Shown: positions 16,590-26,115 of the stretch, piece by piece
Layout of the letters: each line of letters starts with the position of its first letter
Numbering within the stretch: the first letter of the stretch is position 1
NCBI RefSeq assembly: GCF_001427385.1
Contig: NZ_LMGJ01000010.1
Span: 1 to 41,757 of the forward strand
Direction of reading: 5' to 3'
DNA from: Mesorhizobium sp. Root157
GTDB taxonomy: Bacteria; Pseudomonadota; Alphaproteobacteria; Rhizobiales; Rhizobiaceae
DNA: 41,757 nucleotides
Position numbers and translations under genes: made by a program
The notes under the pieces: model-generated
What the model was told of the DNA's origin: nothing
What the model saw: only the letters and a program-made list of their open reading frames with translations
The model's database searches: none

Positions 16590-16667
16590 GATTGCATCCT
16601 TTCATGAAATAAAGGCTACATGCTTTCTCCAATACATGAAAGCATGTTTTCATGTAGGAAGGGTTAA
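16590..16667. promoter_or_regulatory. parA upstream region with CATG repeats R4, candidate centromere/operator
   Basis: The 78-bp gap between the SprT-like gene and parA holds the longest repeat of the set, TACATGAAA-GCATGT-TTTCATGTA, with perfect 9-bp arms (16633-16656). Further CATG words lie at about 16602 and 16618. In type Ib systems the centromere lies upstream of the partition operon, so this is the best parS candidate. Confidence 0.6.
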
Positions 16668-17321
16668 CTACTCCGCTTCCTCAGCGGCCGCCATCGGCTC
16701 GTCGCACTCGCCACACATCAGGCGGACACCGGGCTTCGCCCAGGCGTTCAACTCACATGACGGGCAGGTGTAACGGGTCTTGCTGGCCGACTTCGCCTTG
16801 CACGCCTTCCGGGCGTCGGCGTCGTCCCAAAGCTCGACATAGAGGGCGGTAAAGTCGGGTTGCGCCGCCAGCTCGGCAAAAACGCGGGCATAGCGGCCGC
16901 CCTCGACAATATAGTGGCTGCATGACTGCCCGGTTTCCTTGCCGCCTGGCTGGCCGGTATCCGAAGGGTGCAAGCCGATCTCGTGCATTTTCGCCGCCCA
17001 TTCCTTGTTGTGGTAGCCGGCGCGCGACGGCTTGCCGAAATGGTGCTGCCAAAGATGCGCCATCTCATGGGCGAGGGTCGAAAGGCTCTGCTCGTCGGTG
17101 CGGCTTTTGAAATGCGACGGATTCAGCGCGATTTCGTCGGTGATCTCTGCACCGTCCTTCGATCCGAACCGGCCGCCGGCGAAATAGCCATAGGCTTTGT
17201 TTTTGCGCTGCAACGTCACGAGGCAGGCCGGCAACTCACCGCCGAACAGGCGATCGTTGAAAAAATCGAACGCCTGATTCAGCGCGGCATAGGTCTTTAC
17301 GGTCGGATTGGCGGGGGACAT
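16668..17321 (-). CDS. SprT-like domain protein (zinc metalloprotease-like)
   Basis: 217 aa from ATG 17321 (MSPANPTVKTYAAL), chosen for the AGAGG Shine-Dalgarno just upstream; a 19-codon extension is open but crosses a palindrome. The SprT fold is visible: FDFFNDRLFGGELPACLVTL near 18-37, then the zinc-protease motif HEMAH at 85-89. A C-terminal zinc ribbon has CPSC and CGEC pairs. SprT/Spartan-type proteins act on DNA-protein crosslinks in other organisms. Plasmid SprT-like proteins are common but their role is not settled. It sits between the rep-like gene and parA, all on the same strand. Confidence 0.85.
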   Translation of the reverse strand: MSPANPTVKTYAALNQAFDFFNDRLFGGELPACLVTLQRKNKAYGYFAGGRFGSKDGAEITDEIALNPSHFKSRTDEQSLSTLAHEMAHLWQHHFGKPSRAGYHNKEWAAKMHEIGLHPSDTGQPGGKETGQSCSHYIVEGGRYARVFAELAAQPDFTALYVELWDDADARKACKAKSASKTRYTCPSCELNAWAKPGVRLMCGECDEPMAAAEEAE

Positions 17322-17329
17322 GGCGGCCT

Positions 17330-17353
17330 CTTTTGTTCCGTACGAAACAAAAG
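17330..17353. promoter_or_regulatory. 24-bp near-perfect palindrome upstream of the SprT-like gene
   Basis: CTTTTGTTCCGTACGAAACAAAAG has one mismatched pair in 12. It is just upstream of the chosen start of the SprT-like gene, overlapping its leader. It looks like an operator for a dimeric repressor; the cognate protein is not identified. Confidence 0.55.
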
Positions 17354-17370
17354 TCGCATACTTCAGGCTG

Positions 17371-17400
17371 ACATGCAAGCATGATTACATAATTTCATGT
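17371..17400. repeat. CATG-type repeat R5
   Basis: ACATGCAAGCATGATTACAT continues to TTTCATGT, with terminal ACATG/CATGT arms. It shares CATGATTACAT with R2. It lies about 50 bp upstream of the SprT-like gene start. Confidence 0.55.
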
Positions 17401-17495
17401 TTCGCACTACCCTTGCCGCCCTCTTTCTCTCGAAAGCCCATGCGGCGTTGGCCGCAGGCGCGAGCGTTGCGGATTTGCTGTGAGGTGTCCGCTTC

Positions 17496-17520
17496 CCGAT
17501 CCGCCCTATGAGCGGATCGG
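17496..17520. other. Stem-loop 1 downstream of the rep-like gene
   Basis: CCGATCCGC-CCTATGA-GCGGATCGG, a perfect 9-bp stem with a 7-base loop. It lies 45-69 bp beyond the rep-like stop. It has no U-tract, so it may be a terminator, an attenuator or part of an origin. Confidence 0.55.
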
Positions 17521-17530
17521 AACCGCCGCA

Positions 17531-17548
17531 GGGCCGCGAGAGCGGCCC
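17531..17548. other. Stem-loop 2 downstream of the rep-like gene
   Basis: GGGCCGC-GAGA-GCGGCCC, a perfect 7-bp stem closed by a GAGA (GNRA-type) tetraloop, 10 bp from stem-loop 1 and 17 bp from the rep-like stop. A tandem pair of hairpins here is unusual for simple termination. Confidence 0.55.
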
Positions 17549-17564
17549 GAACAGCGGCGACCGC

Positions 17565-18443
17565 TTATGTTTTCACATAGAGAATAGAATTAGAGGGGGA
17601 TTCAGTCTGGTTATCGGACTCACGTTTCATCAAGCCTTTAGCAATGCTAACAAGAGCTTTCCCGAGTGGCCCGTCGCCTGCGTCGAGCTGCGTCCGCTCA
17701 TCGAGGGGCAGGGCCTTCCTGTAGGCGTCGATTGCCTCGGCCCAGGTCCGTTGATCCTGACCATGATCGGCAGGCGGGGGCGGGGCCTTGCCGAACCGGC
17801 CAAGGAACTGCCGGGCCTTTTCCGGCAGGGACAGGCGATAGGCGTTGCTCGCCTGCTGGACCTGTGGGCCGCGCCCCTCGTTCCCGGTCGGCTCGTAGCG
17901 CCGCAGCCAGTCGATGAAGCCATGCGCCCGCAGGTTCTTCAGCGCCCGCACGATCGTATCCCGCGACCGGCCCAAACGGTCCATGATCGTGGTGATTGAC
18001 GGCTCTAGCCGGCCGGTGCGGAAGTCGATCAGGTTGACGAACAGCCGCAGCACGTCGAGCGCCACCGATCCGAGCGGGCCGCTGCGCTCGCCCTTCTCGT
18101 GCAAGCCGGCCTCGTTGTAGATTTCGGCCGCCTTCAAGATCGCCTGCACGTCCTTGCGCGTCGTCGCCTGCCAGATACGGCCCTCCGATCGCCCCTTGAA
18201 ATAGCTGCGCCGGCGAACCGGCGTCGGGCAGCGCTGGGCCGGGGGAGGGAAGACCAGGCTAAGCGCCGTCTGCCGCGATCCCTGCAAGGTGCCTCGGCGC
18301 TCATGGGCGAGCGCGGAAAGCTGCCCGGCCTCGTCATCGCTGAGCTGGCCCGATCCGTGCCGCGTCCAAACCTCCCGCATGATTTCATCAAGCGCGTGCC
18401 CGCGCGCGCAGCCAATCGCGGCCGCGATTTGCGTCCTCAGCAT
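17565..18443 (-). CDS. Helix-turn-helix protein, probable plasmid replication initiator
   Basis: 292 aa from ATG 18443 (MLRTQIAAAIGCARGHALDE), preceded by GAAGG. An ATG at 18473 and a TTG at 18521 are alternatives in the same frame. The centre (about 145-215) has a winged-helix pattern: LDVLRLFVNLIDFRTGRLEP, then SITTIMDRLGRSRDTIVRAL, then LRAHGFIDWLRRYEP. This is how many RepA-like and helix-turn-helix plasmid proteins bind DNA. An ARRRSYFKG-like basic stretch lies upstream in the protein. It is the only initiator candidate in the backbone and heads the strand that carries the SprT-like, ParA and ParDE genes. I infer replication from context; a transcription regulator is the alternative. Confidence 0.6.
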   Translation of the reverse strand: MLRTQIAAAIGCARGHALDEIMREVWTRHGSGQLSDDEAGQLSALAHERRGTLQGSRQTALSLVFPPPAQRCPTPVRRRSYFKGRSEGRIWQATTRKDVQAILKAAEIYNEAGLHEKGERSGPLGSVALDVLRLFVNLIDFRTGRLEPSITTIMDRLGRSRDTIVRALKNLRAHGFIDWLRRYEPTGNEGRGPQVQQASNAYRLSLPEKARQFLGRFGKAPPPPADHGQDQRTWAEAIDAYRKALPLDERTQLDAGDGPLGKALVSIAKGLMKRESDNQTESPSNSILYVKT

Positions 18444-18600
18444 ATGCCCTTCGTCCTTCCATTTGGAGGACATGACGGCGTTGGACGGCGGACACAGCTT
18501 CCCCGCTTTCGCAAGAATCAATCTTGCGAATTGGAGGGCTATAGCGTAGATAAGGGGAGAGTTAGCGGACCCCTGACCTACGGTGTGTCTGACGGCCTAT

Positions 18601-18634
18601 AAAACGCTCGACCGCGCCAACGGTCGGGCGTTTT
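18601..18634. terminator. Bidirectional rho-independent terminator
   Basis: AAAACGCTCGACCG-CGCCAA-CGGTCGGGCGTTTT forms a 14-bp stem with one G-T type mismatch, flanked by A4 on one side and T4 on the other. It lies just downstream of the small RHH gene (18639, minus strand) and would stop its transcription. Confidence 0.85.
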
Positions 18635-18638
18635 GCCG

Positions 18639-18854
18639 TTATGCCCCTTGCTGCTTCTCGAAATAAAACCTCAAGGCTTCCTCGATGATCGGCGCGCGGG
18701 ATTGCGCGCCCTTTTGCTGCTTGGCCCGGTCCAACTGTGCAACCAGTTCGCCCGGCAGGTCGGCCCATACGCGCGCCATGCCAGCAGCTTCACGCCGCGC
18801 ACGCATGGCGGCGACACGTTCACGGGCTGGAATGGCTGTAGGGCTACGACTCAT
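18639..18854 (-). CDS. Small ribbon-helix-helix (CopG-like) regulator
   Basis: 71 aa from ATG 18854 (MSRSPTAIPARERVAAMRAR); the frame is open further upstream to 18971 but without family sense. The pattern RVWADLPGELVAQLDRAKQQ, then SRAPIIEEALRFYFEKQ, is a ribbon-helix-helix domain as in CopG, Arc and plasmid mobilization repressors. No clear Shine-Dalgarno precedes it. It is monocistronic, ended by the hairpin at 18601-18634. The CATG repeat R6 lies about 100 bp upstream, so it is a second candidate for binding these repeats, perhaps controlling copy number or backbone genes. Confidence 0.75.
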   Translation of the reverse strand: MSRSPTAIPARERVAAMRARREAAGMARVWADLPGELVAQLDRAKQQKGAQSRAPIIEEALRFYFEKQQGA

Positions 18855-18951
18855 ACAGTAAGTGGTAACGCCGAAATTGCTGATTCTGCAAGCTCTTGAA
18901 TCCGGGCCGCTAAAATCAGAGGTTGGTCGGCCGCTGACTAACAGCGGGCAA

Positions 18952-18980
18952 ACATGATTTCTCGCAAGCATGTAATCATG
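18952..18980. repeat. CATG-type repeat R6 abutting a Tn_A-type TIR
   Basis: CATGATT at 18953-18959 and AATCATG at 18974-18980 form 7-bp inverted arms. The core CATGATTTCTCGCAAGCATG resembles R2. Its last G is also the first base of the TIR at 18980. Confidence 0.6.
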
Positions 18981-19024
18981 GCGTCACGACACGAAAGTGG
19001 CGAATCTGTCCGACTTTTAAGAAC
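18980..19024. repeat. Third Tn_A-type terminal inverted repeat (TIR B)
   Basis: Starts GGCGTCACGACACGAAAGTG and ends CTTTTAAGAAC, with about 41 of 45 positions shared with the Tn_A TIRs. As in Tn_A it adjoins the 3' end of a resolvase gene, so it marks the left end of a second Tn_A-like element, Tn_C. No matching right end of Tn_C was found. Confidence 0.85.
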
Positions 19025-19035
19025 GTATCCGGAAC

Positions 19036-19608
19036 TCAGGTTGGTTTGACCGTGGTTGTCGTTGCTTTTTCGGCCTTGAGAGCTTCGTAGAGGGCGGTTT
19101 TCCCTATTTTCACGCGGGCCGCGGCTTCCCGGACGTTCAAACCGGCCGCCAGATGCTGGCGGGCTTTGGCAAGTTTGTCCGGGGTTACGACGACTTGTCG
19201 GCCACCGCGTCGGCCGCGTTCCTCTGCGGCTTGCAGACCGGCACGTGTTCGTTCCCGGATCAGATCGCGCTCGAACTGTGCCAGCGCGCCGAACAGGTGG
19301 AAGACCAGGCGACCGCCGGATGTCGTGGTGTCGATGTTTTCGGTGATGGATCGGAAGCCGACGCCTTTGGCCTCCAGTTCGGTGATGATCTCGATGAGGT
19401 GCTTCATCGACCGGCCGAGGCGGTCGAGCTTCCAGACTGTGAGCGTGTCGCCGTCGCGAACGTAGCGGATCGCCTCAGCCAATCCGGGGCGGTCAGTCTT
19501 CACGCCGGATGCCTTATCCTCGAACAGCCTTTCACAACCTGCTTTGCGCAAAGCGTCGAGTTGCAGGGCGGTGTCCTGCTCGCCGGTGGAGACCCTTGCA
19601 TAGCCGAT
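19036..19608 (-). pseudogene. tnpR: Tn_C resolvase TnpR, 5' end replaced by Tn_D
   Basis: The homology to the Tn_A resolvase runs from IGYARVSTGEQDTALQLDAL (from 19608) to the stop at 19036, nearly identical over the serine recombinase core and HTH. Only the first three codons (ATG-Thr-Ser in Tn_A) are missing, cut off by the Tn_D inverted repeat at 19608. The frame continues upstream into Tn_D sequence without an obvious start. An internal start would give a 171-aa product lacking the catalytic serine region. It is probably non-functional unless a fusion start is used. Confidence 0.85.
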
Positions 19609-19654
19609 AGGCCCGGTCGGCCCGAAGCTGCGATTTTGGCCAAGTTGAAGAACG
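19608..19654. repeat. Tn_D inverted repeat, left
   Basis: 47 bp, a perfect inverted copy of 23667-23713 (outer end TAGGCCCGGTCGGCCCGAAG). The outermost TA may be flanking sequence. It does not start with the GGGG typical of Tn3 ends. The flanking bases differ at the two ends, so no target duplication is visible. Confidence 0.92.
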
Positions 19655-19732
19655 TTGTGGGAACAAGCGCAAACTGATTGACGGCTGCACTTTGGGAGAA
19701 TGACGTGCCGCTCCGGCTATAGGAGTGGCGTG

Positions 19733-22642
<2,910 letters not shown>

Positions 22643-22784
22643 CCGAGGCAATCCCGATCATCACATTTGGGTGCACCTTAGCGTGACAATCGAAAGTGAC
22701 ATATGCGACATGTCACAAAAGGGTGGTTTTTCCAGCAATGTGACAGTACAAGGACAAAGCCACCCTAATGTGACGGATTTGCCT
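22643..22784. promoter_or_regulatory. res: Tn_D res-like region
   Basis: 142 bp between tnpA and tnpR with five GTGAC-type hexamers: GTGACA at 22683, 22696 and 22740, GTGACG at 22770, and the inverse TGTCAC at 22711. Direct and inverted half-sites with variable spacing are typical of resolvase subsites. Confidence 0.65.
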
Positions 22785-23648
22785 ATGAGCCGCGTCGGTT
22801 ATGCCCGCGTCAGCACAACGGACCAGGAACTCGACATCCAGATTGCCCGGTTGAAGGCAGCGGGCTGTGAAATCGTTCGTTCGGAAGCTGGATCGGGCGC
22901 ATCGCGAACCGGACGCACCGAGCTTGAGACGATCATGCAGTTCCTGCGTGCCGGCGACGAGCTTGTCGTCTTGCGCCTCGATCGGCTTGGCCGCTCCACA
23001 CGCGATGTTCTGAACCTGGTCCATGAACTCGAAGAAAAGGGTGCCTCGTTGCGGGTGCTGGAGCCGGAAGTCACGACGGCCGGAACCATGGGAAGGATGG
23101 TGATCACCATCCTCGGCATGGTTGCCGACATGGAACTGAAGTTCATCAAGGATCGCCAGCGTGCCGGGATCGAAGCCGCCAAGATCGAAGGCGCCTACAA
23201 AGGCCGGAAGAAAAACGTCGATGACGATGAGATCCGACGCCGCGTCGCCGCCGGAGCAAGCAAGGCGAGTGTTGCCCGCGAGCTGAAGGTCTCGAGAATG
23301 ACCGTCTATCGGGCGCTCGACGTTCCGCCAAAGACCGAGCTGCCGGAGAAGCCGCCGTCCGCCGCAATAGCCCTGCATCTGATCATCGAGAACTTCAACA
23401 AACATGGCCGGGGCAGAAAGCCCGCTCGGGAGCGCATCGAGGCGATGCTGAAGCGTGATTATCAGATGCAAAAGACCGGTAACTGCGATTACACTCTGAC
23501 CATCACCTATGACCGCGAGCCCGATGGCATCAGCCTGGATGATGAAATCGAAAATCTCCAGACAGAGATGTTCAACATCGCCGAGAGCTACAGGTGCTCC
23601 ATCGAGGTCGATATCCACGAAATCGGTGGTGACGAACGGTCCTGGTAG
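22785..23648 (+). CDS. tnpR: Serine resolvase TnpR of Tn_D with C-terminal extension
   Basis: 287 aa from ATG 22785 (MSRVGYARVSTTDQELDIQI; catalytic Ser10). The frame is open upstream through the res region, but family homology begins here. Motifs LRLDRLGRSTRDVLNL and ILGMVADMELKFIKDRQRAG follow, then a helix-turn-helix at about 150-182 (SKASVARELKVSRMTVYRAL). About 100 further residues of unknown function follow (from PPKTELPEKPP to GGDERSW), including a strand-rich stretch DYTLTITYDREPDG. Usual Tn3 resolvases end near 185-200 residues, so this is a long variant. It lies just before the right inverted repeat. Confidence 0.9.
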   Translation: MSRVGYARVSTTDQELDIQIARLKAAGCEIVRSEAGSGASRTGRTELETIMQFLRAGDELVVLRLDRLGRSTRDVLNLVHELEEKGASLRVLEPEVTTAGTMGRMVITILGMVADMELKFIKDRQRAGIEAAKIEGAYKGRKKNVDDDEIRRRVAAGASKASVARELKVSRMTVYRALDVPPKTELPEKPPSAAIALHLIIENFNKHGRGRKPARERIEAMLKRDYQMQKTGNCDYTLTITYDREPDGISLDDEIENLQTEMFNIAESYRCSIEVDIHEIGGDERSW

Positions 23649-23666
23649 GCACGAACGTTCAACATT

Positions 23667-23713
23667 CGTTCTTCAACTTGGCCAAAATCGCAGCTTCGGG
23701 CCGACCGGGCCTA
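23667..23713. repeat. Tn_D inverted repeat, right
   Basis: Perfect 47-bp inverse of 19608-19654. On the minus strand it supplies the last residues (RPGRPEAAILAKLKN) of the truncated pyridoxal kinase frame. Confidence 0.92.
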
Positions 23714-24300
23714 GACAGTAGATCGGGGCGATTAGCCACCGGCACAGAGGTCGCGACTACTGCAGGGCAGCGGAGCGACTCCCGCGCTCGCGCGACGTCC
23801 TCCCTCCCTGCCACTGCCAATCCTGAGAGTGCCGATAACTCGAAGGCATTGGGCAGGATCACGTCAGCCAACGGCACCACGTCCTGAGAAAAGGCGTTAT
23901 GCAAGGGCTCTTCGGTAAAGAAGCCGAGATCTGCGTCACCCATCACCGGGTCGCAAGCATAAACAAGGCGAGGATTTGCAGATTTGGCGCGCCCCACGAA
24001 CTCGGCGACTGCCCACGCCGTCTCCACTCGGCCGAGGAACCCCGAAACGATTACACTCGCTCGTTCATGCAAGCCGCGCTCGACAATGCCTGTCAAGAGA
24101 TCGGCAACAAGTTCGGATTCCAACACGCGGCCGCGTGTGGTTGGATAATGTGGATGATTCGATAGAAGGGTTGTAGGCACCTCAACCACCTCTACCCCAC
24201 ACGCACGCATCGGGTACGCTGCGGCAGAATTGCCGACGTGCCCAAAGGACACCTGGCTCTGGATCGATATAACAAGCGGTAACGACAAAGTAGGAGGCAT
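23714..24300 (-). pseudogene. pdxY: Pyridoxal kinase PdxY, truncated by Tn_D
   Basis: From ATG 24300, about 195 authentic residues resemble PdxY/PdxK: ISIQSQVSFGHVGNSAAAYP (substrate region), YACDPVMGDADLGFF and ILPNAFELSALSG. The sequence then passes into the Tn_D inverted repeat after NRPDLLS, ending in a chimeric tail and stop at 23659. PdxY proteins have about 285 residues; the missing 90 include the catalytic GxGD region, so it is presumably inactive. Intact, it would phosphorylate pyridoxal to PLP, the cofactor of two enzymes in the same island. This suggests it belonged to the island before disruption. Confidence 0.9.
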
Positions 24301-24340
24301 AGCTTACAATCACTGATGGTAATTTTTGGGTTGAGCGGGA

Positions 24341-25030
24341 CTAGTCCGGCGTCTCGATGCGGCGAGACCAATCCTCGGTCACCCTGTTTGATAAACGCGC
24401 CTCAGCGACTCGACGCCAGCTTTCTGGCAGGCCCGGAAGGGATGCAAGTTCGGCAAGATCAGGCATGTTCAGGCGATCATGATAGAGAAGATGCGCCACT
24501 CGTGCTATCGTCCAGTTAGGGTGTGGCCGCAGAACGAGTGCCGCGACATCCCCAGGACGAAACCCACCAGCCTCGAGAACTCTGAAGTACCAGCCGGTGC
24601 GTCCCGTTATCTGAACCTGACGAGCCATGTCGGGTCTTCCGAAGCGGAGGTTCAGTTTCCAGCAAGGCTGACGGCCCTGGCTAACTTCGAGGAGTGCGGT
24701 GCCCAGGCGCCACTGGTCACCGAGGCAGATATCAGCTTCGGATACGCCCTTGACCACGAGATTCTCACCAAAAGCACCAGGGCGAAACATCGTAGCGCTT
24801 TCGGGCAGATCGGTTGCCCAAAGCGAATAGTTGCTGACGGCATATGCATGGATGGCCTTGTCTGGCCCGCCATGATGCCGACGGTCCCCCTGCTCATCAC
24901 CCACGAGCCCGCTTTCGCGTGCAATCACTGATCCCAGCACAGGCCGCTTGTCGATACCGCTCGGCACGCCTTTTATACCAAGAGGGCGTACTTGGCCAAT
25001 GCGTACTTCAGGAATAGAAAACTCAGTCAT
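24341..25030 (-). CDS. MOSC domain protein, YiiM-like
   Basis: 229 aa from ATG 25030 (MTEFSIPEVRIGQVRPLGIK); the frame is open upstream but homology starts here. MOSC features are the YiiM-like N-terminus, LVGDEQGDRRHHGGPDKAIH, AFGENLVVKG, and the conserved Cys in SQGRQPCWKLNLRFG. The C-terminal part carries GRTGWYFRVLEAG as in YiiM. E. coli YiiM reduces N-hydroxylated compounds such as 6-hydroxylaminopurine using molybdenum cofactor. It lies 40 bp upstream of the truncated pdxY gene on the same strand. No molybdenum cofactor genes are nearby, so it must rely on the host. Confidence 0.85.
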   Translation of the reverse strand: MTEFSIPEVRIGQVRPLGIKGVPSGIDKRPVLGSVIARESGLVGDEQGDRRHHGGPDKAIHAYAVSNYSLWATDLPESATMFRPGAFGENLVVKGVSEADICLGDQWRLGTALLEVSQGRQPCWKLNLRFGRPDMARQVQITGRTGWYFRVLEAGGFRPGDVAALVLRPHPNWTIARVAHLLYHDRLNMPDLAELASLPGLPESWRRVAEARLSNRVTEDWSRRIETPD

Positions 25031-25582
25031 TGTTAAAGTACCCTGTCCATCAGGAATGTCACTTCTTACATGACCTAACCAGATCAAGTGGGCATTCATT
25101 CACCAAAATAACCCCTCGAGTGGAATTTTGGTGGATTTGGTAGGAATGCCAACCGCTCGGTCACTCTGCACGTTTGAGGGATGTCAATGCCCACAGAGTT
25201 GGAGTCCCCGCAACTCGGCGCGACAGAAATCGGGATAGATGCGGTGAGCTGCGCCGGTAACTGTTGGCGGCGGCCACAGTCTGGAGATGGATGGCAATTA
25301 TCTCTGAGAAAGCGATCCGCGGAGTGATGTTCAGCTTAGAGGGGATTTTATACCTATGTTCATAACGCGCTTCGGCGGCTCCTGAACAGATCCGCTCGAA
25401 ACGATCGCTCGGTTCGCTGACCAACATATTGTGAGGAGGCTATCCCTAGCTGCCATCAGCCCGGATTCGTGACATGAACCCAAGACCCTCCATTTTGAGG
25501 CGGCGGCTCCGCAGCGGCACCCGCAAGATGACGCCTTGCGCCCTACAGGTCAGATGGACCATGTCCCATAAGTGAAGACTTC
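25031..25582. other. 550-bp stretch without a recognisable gene
   Basis: Between the MOSC gene and the operator of the ridA block. The only frame of note is 25161-25427 on the minus strand (88 codons), which resembles nothing I know and has no good Shine-Dalgarno. The sequence may be a decayed remnant. I see no tRNA and no clear hairpin terminator. Confidence 0.5.
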
Positions 25583-25597
25583 ATAACATATGGTTAT
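25583..25597. promoter_or_regulatory. LysR-type operator candidate (ATAAC-N5-GTTAT)
   Basis: A perfect dyad ATAACATATGGTTAT that contains the T-N11-A pattern of LysR recognition sites. Its centre is 65 bp before the start point predicted from the promoter at 25619-25648, the classic LysR position. The only LysR gene in the window is at 30147-31082, at the other end of this operon. Confidence 0.55.
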
Positions 25598-25618
25598 TGC
25601 CAGGCTCTTAATTGGCAT

Positions 25619-25648
25619 TTGACTGCCCATTCTATGTATAATTATTAT
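25619..25648 (+). promoter_or_regulatory. Candidate sigma70 promoter of the ridA block
   Basis: TTGACT at 25619-25624 and TATTAT at 25643-25648 with 18-bp spacing, about 45 bp before the ridA start. A GAGGAAAG Shine-Dalgarno-like element follows at about 25680. Confidence 0.5.
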
Positions 25649-25691
25649 AGAGAGGTAAGGTAAGGCCTGTTATTTCGCGTGAGGAAAGAAA

Positions 25692-26042
25692 TTGATGATC
25701 ACACGTCGGGAAAAGACCCCAATAATGCATCGGATAGTTGAGCACAACGGCGTGGTCTATTTCGGAGGCGTACTGGCCGACAATCTCAATGGCGTTTCAA
25801 TGGGCAGCCAGACAACCCAGATCTGCGCCAAGCTTGACAAGCTCCTGGCCCACGTTGGTAGTGATAAGAGCAAGCTCATCTCCGCCACGCTTTTTATTAC
25901 CGATATGAGCCAGAAACAGGAAATGAATGAAGCCTGGACGTCGTGGCTCGAAGCGCAGGATCTACCCACGCGCGCAACAATAGGTGTTTCTGATCTGGGA
26001 CAGGACGCCCTGATCGAGGTCGTAGTGACTGCGGTCAAATAA
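25692..26042 (+). CDS. RidA-family imine deaminase 1
   Basis: 116 aa (ATG 25692, or the adjacent ATG 25695), with GAGGAAAG upstream. It has the YjgF/YER057c/UK114 fold pattern: HNGVVYFGGVLADNL, TQICAKLDKLLAHVGSDKSK, SATLFITDMSQKQEMNEAW. The conserved Arg lies in LPTRATIGVSDL, needed for hydrolysis of 2-imino acids in RidA. RidA proteins remove reactive enamines/imines made by PLP dehydratases and amino acid oxidases. It is the first gene of a block that encodes one of each. Its length is normal for the family. Confidence 0.88.
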   Translation: MMITRREKTPIMHRIVEHNGVVYFGGVLADNLNGVSMGSQTTQICAKLDKLLAHVGSDKSKLISATLFITDMSQKQEMNEAWTSWLEAQDLPTRATIGVSDLGQDALIEVVVTAVK

Positions 26043-26115
26043 AGCACGCATAATTTTGAATCTACCACGAACGGCAGCTGAGCGGCGCAATGCTGCTGGC
26101 CCGGTGGAGCATCTT

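Noticed and set aside
14700..18980. CRISPR array explanation for the CATG repeats
   Set aside because: The repeats are short, inverted, irregularly spaced over 4 kb and interspersed with genes; no cas genes are present.
22713..23618. 301-codon minus-strand frame opposite the Tn_D resolvase
   Set aside because: Shadow of a resolvase with all catalytic motifs on the plus strand.
25161..25427. 88-codon minus-strand frame in the gap before the ridA block
   Set aside because: No family resemblance, no ribosome binding site and no operon partner; treated as unexplained sequence.
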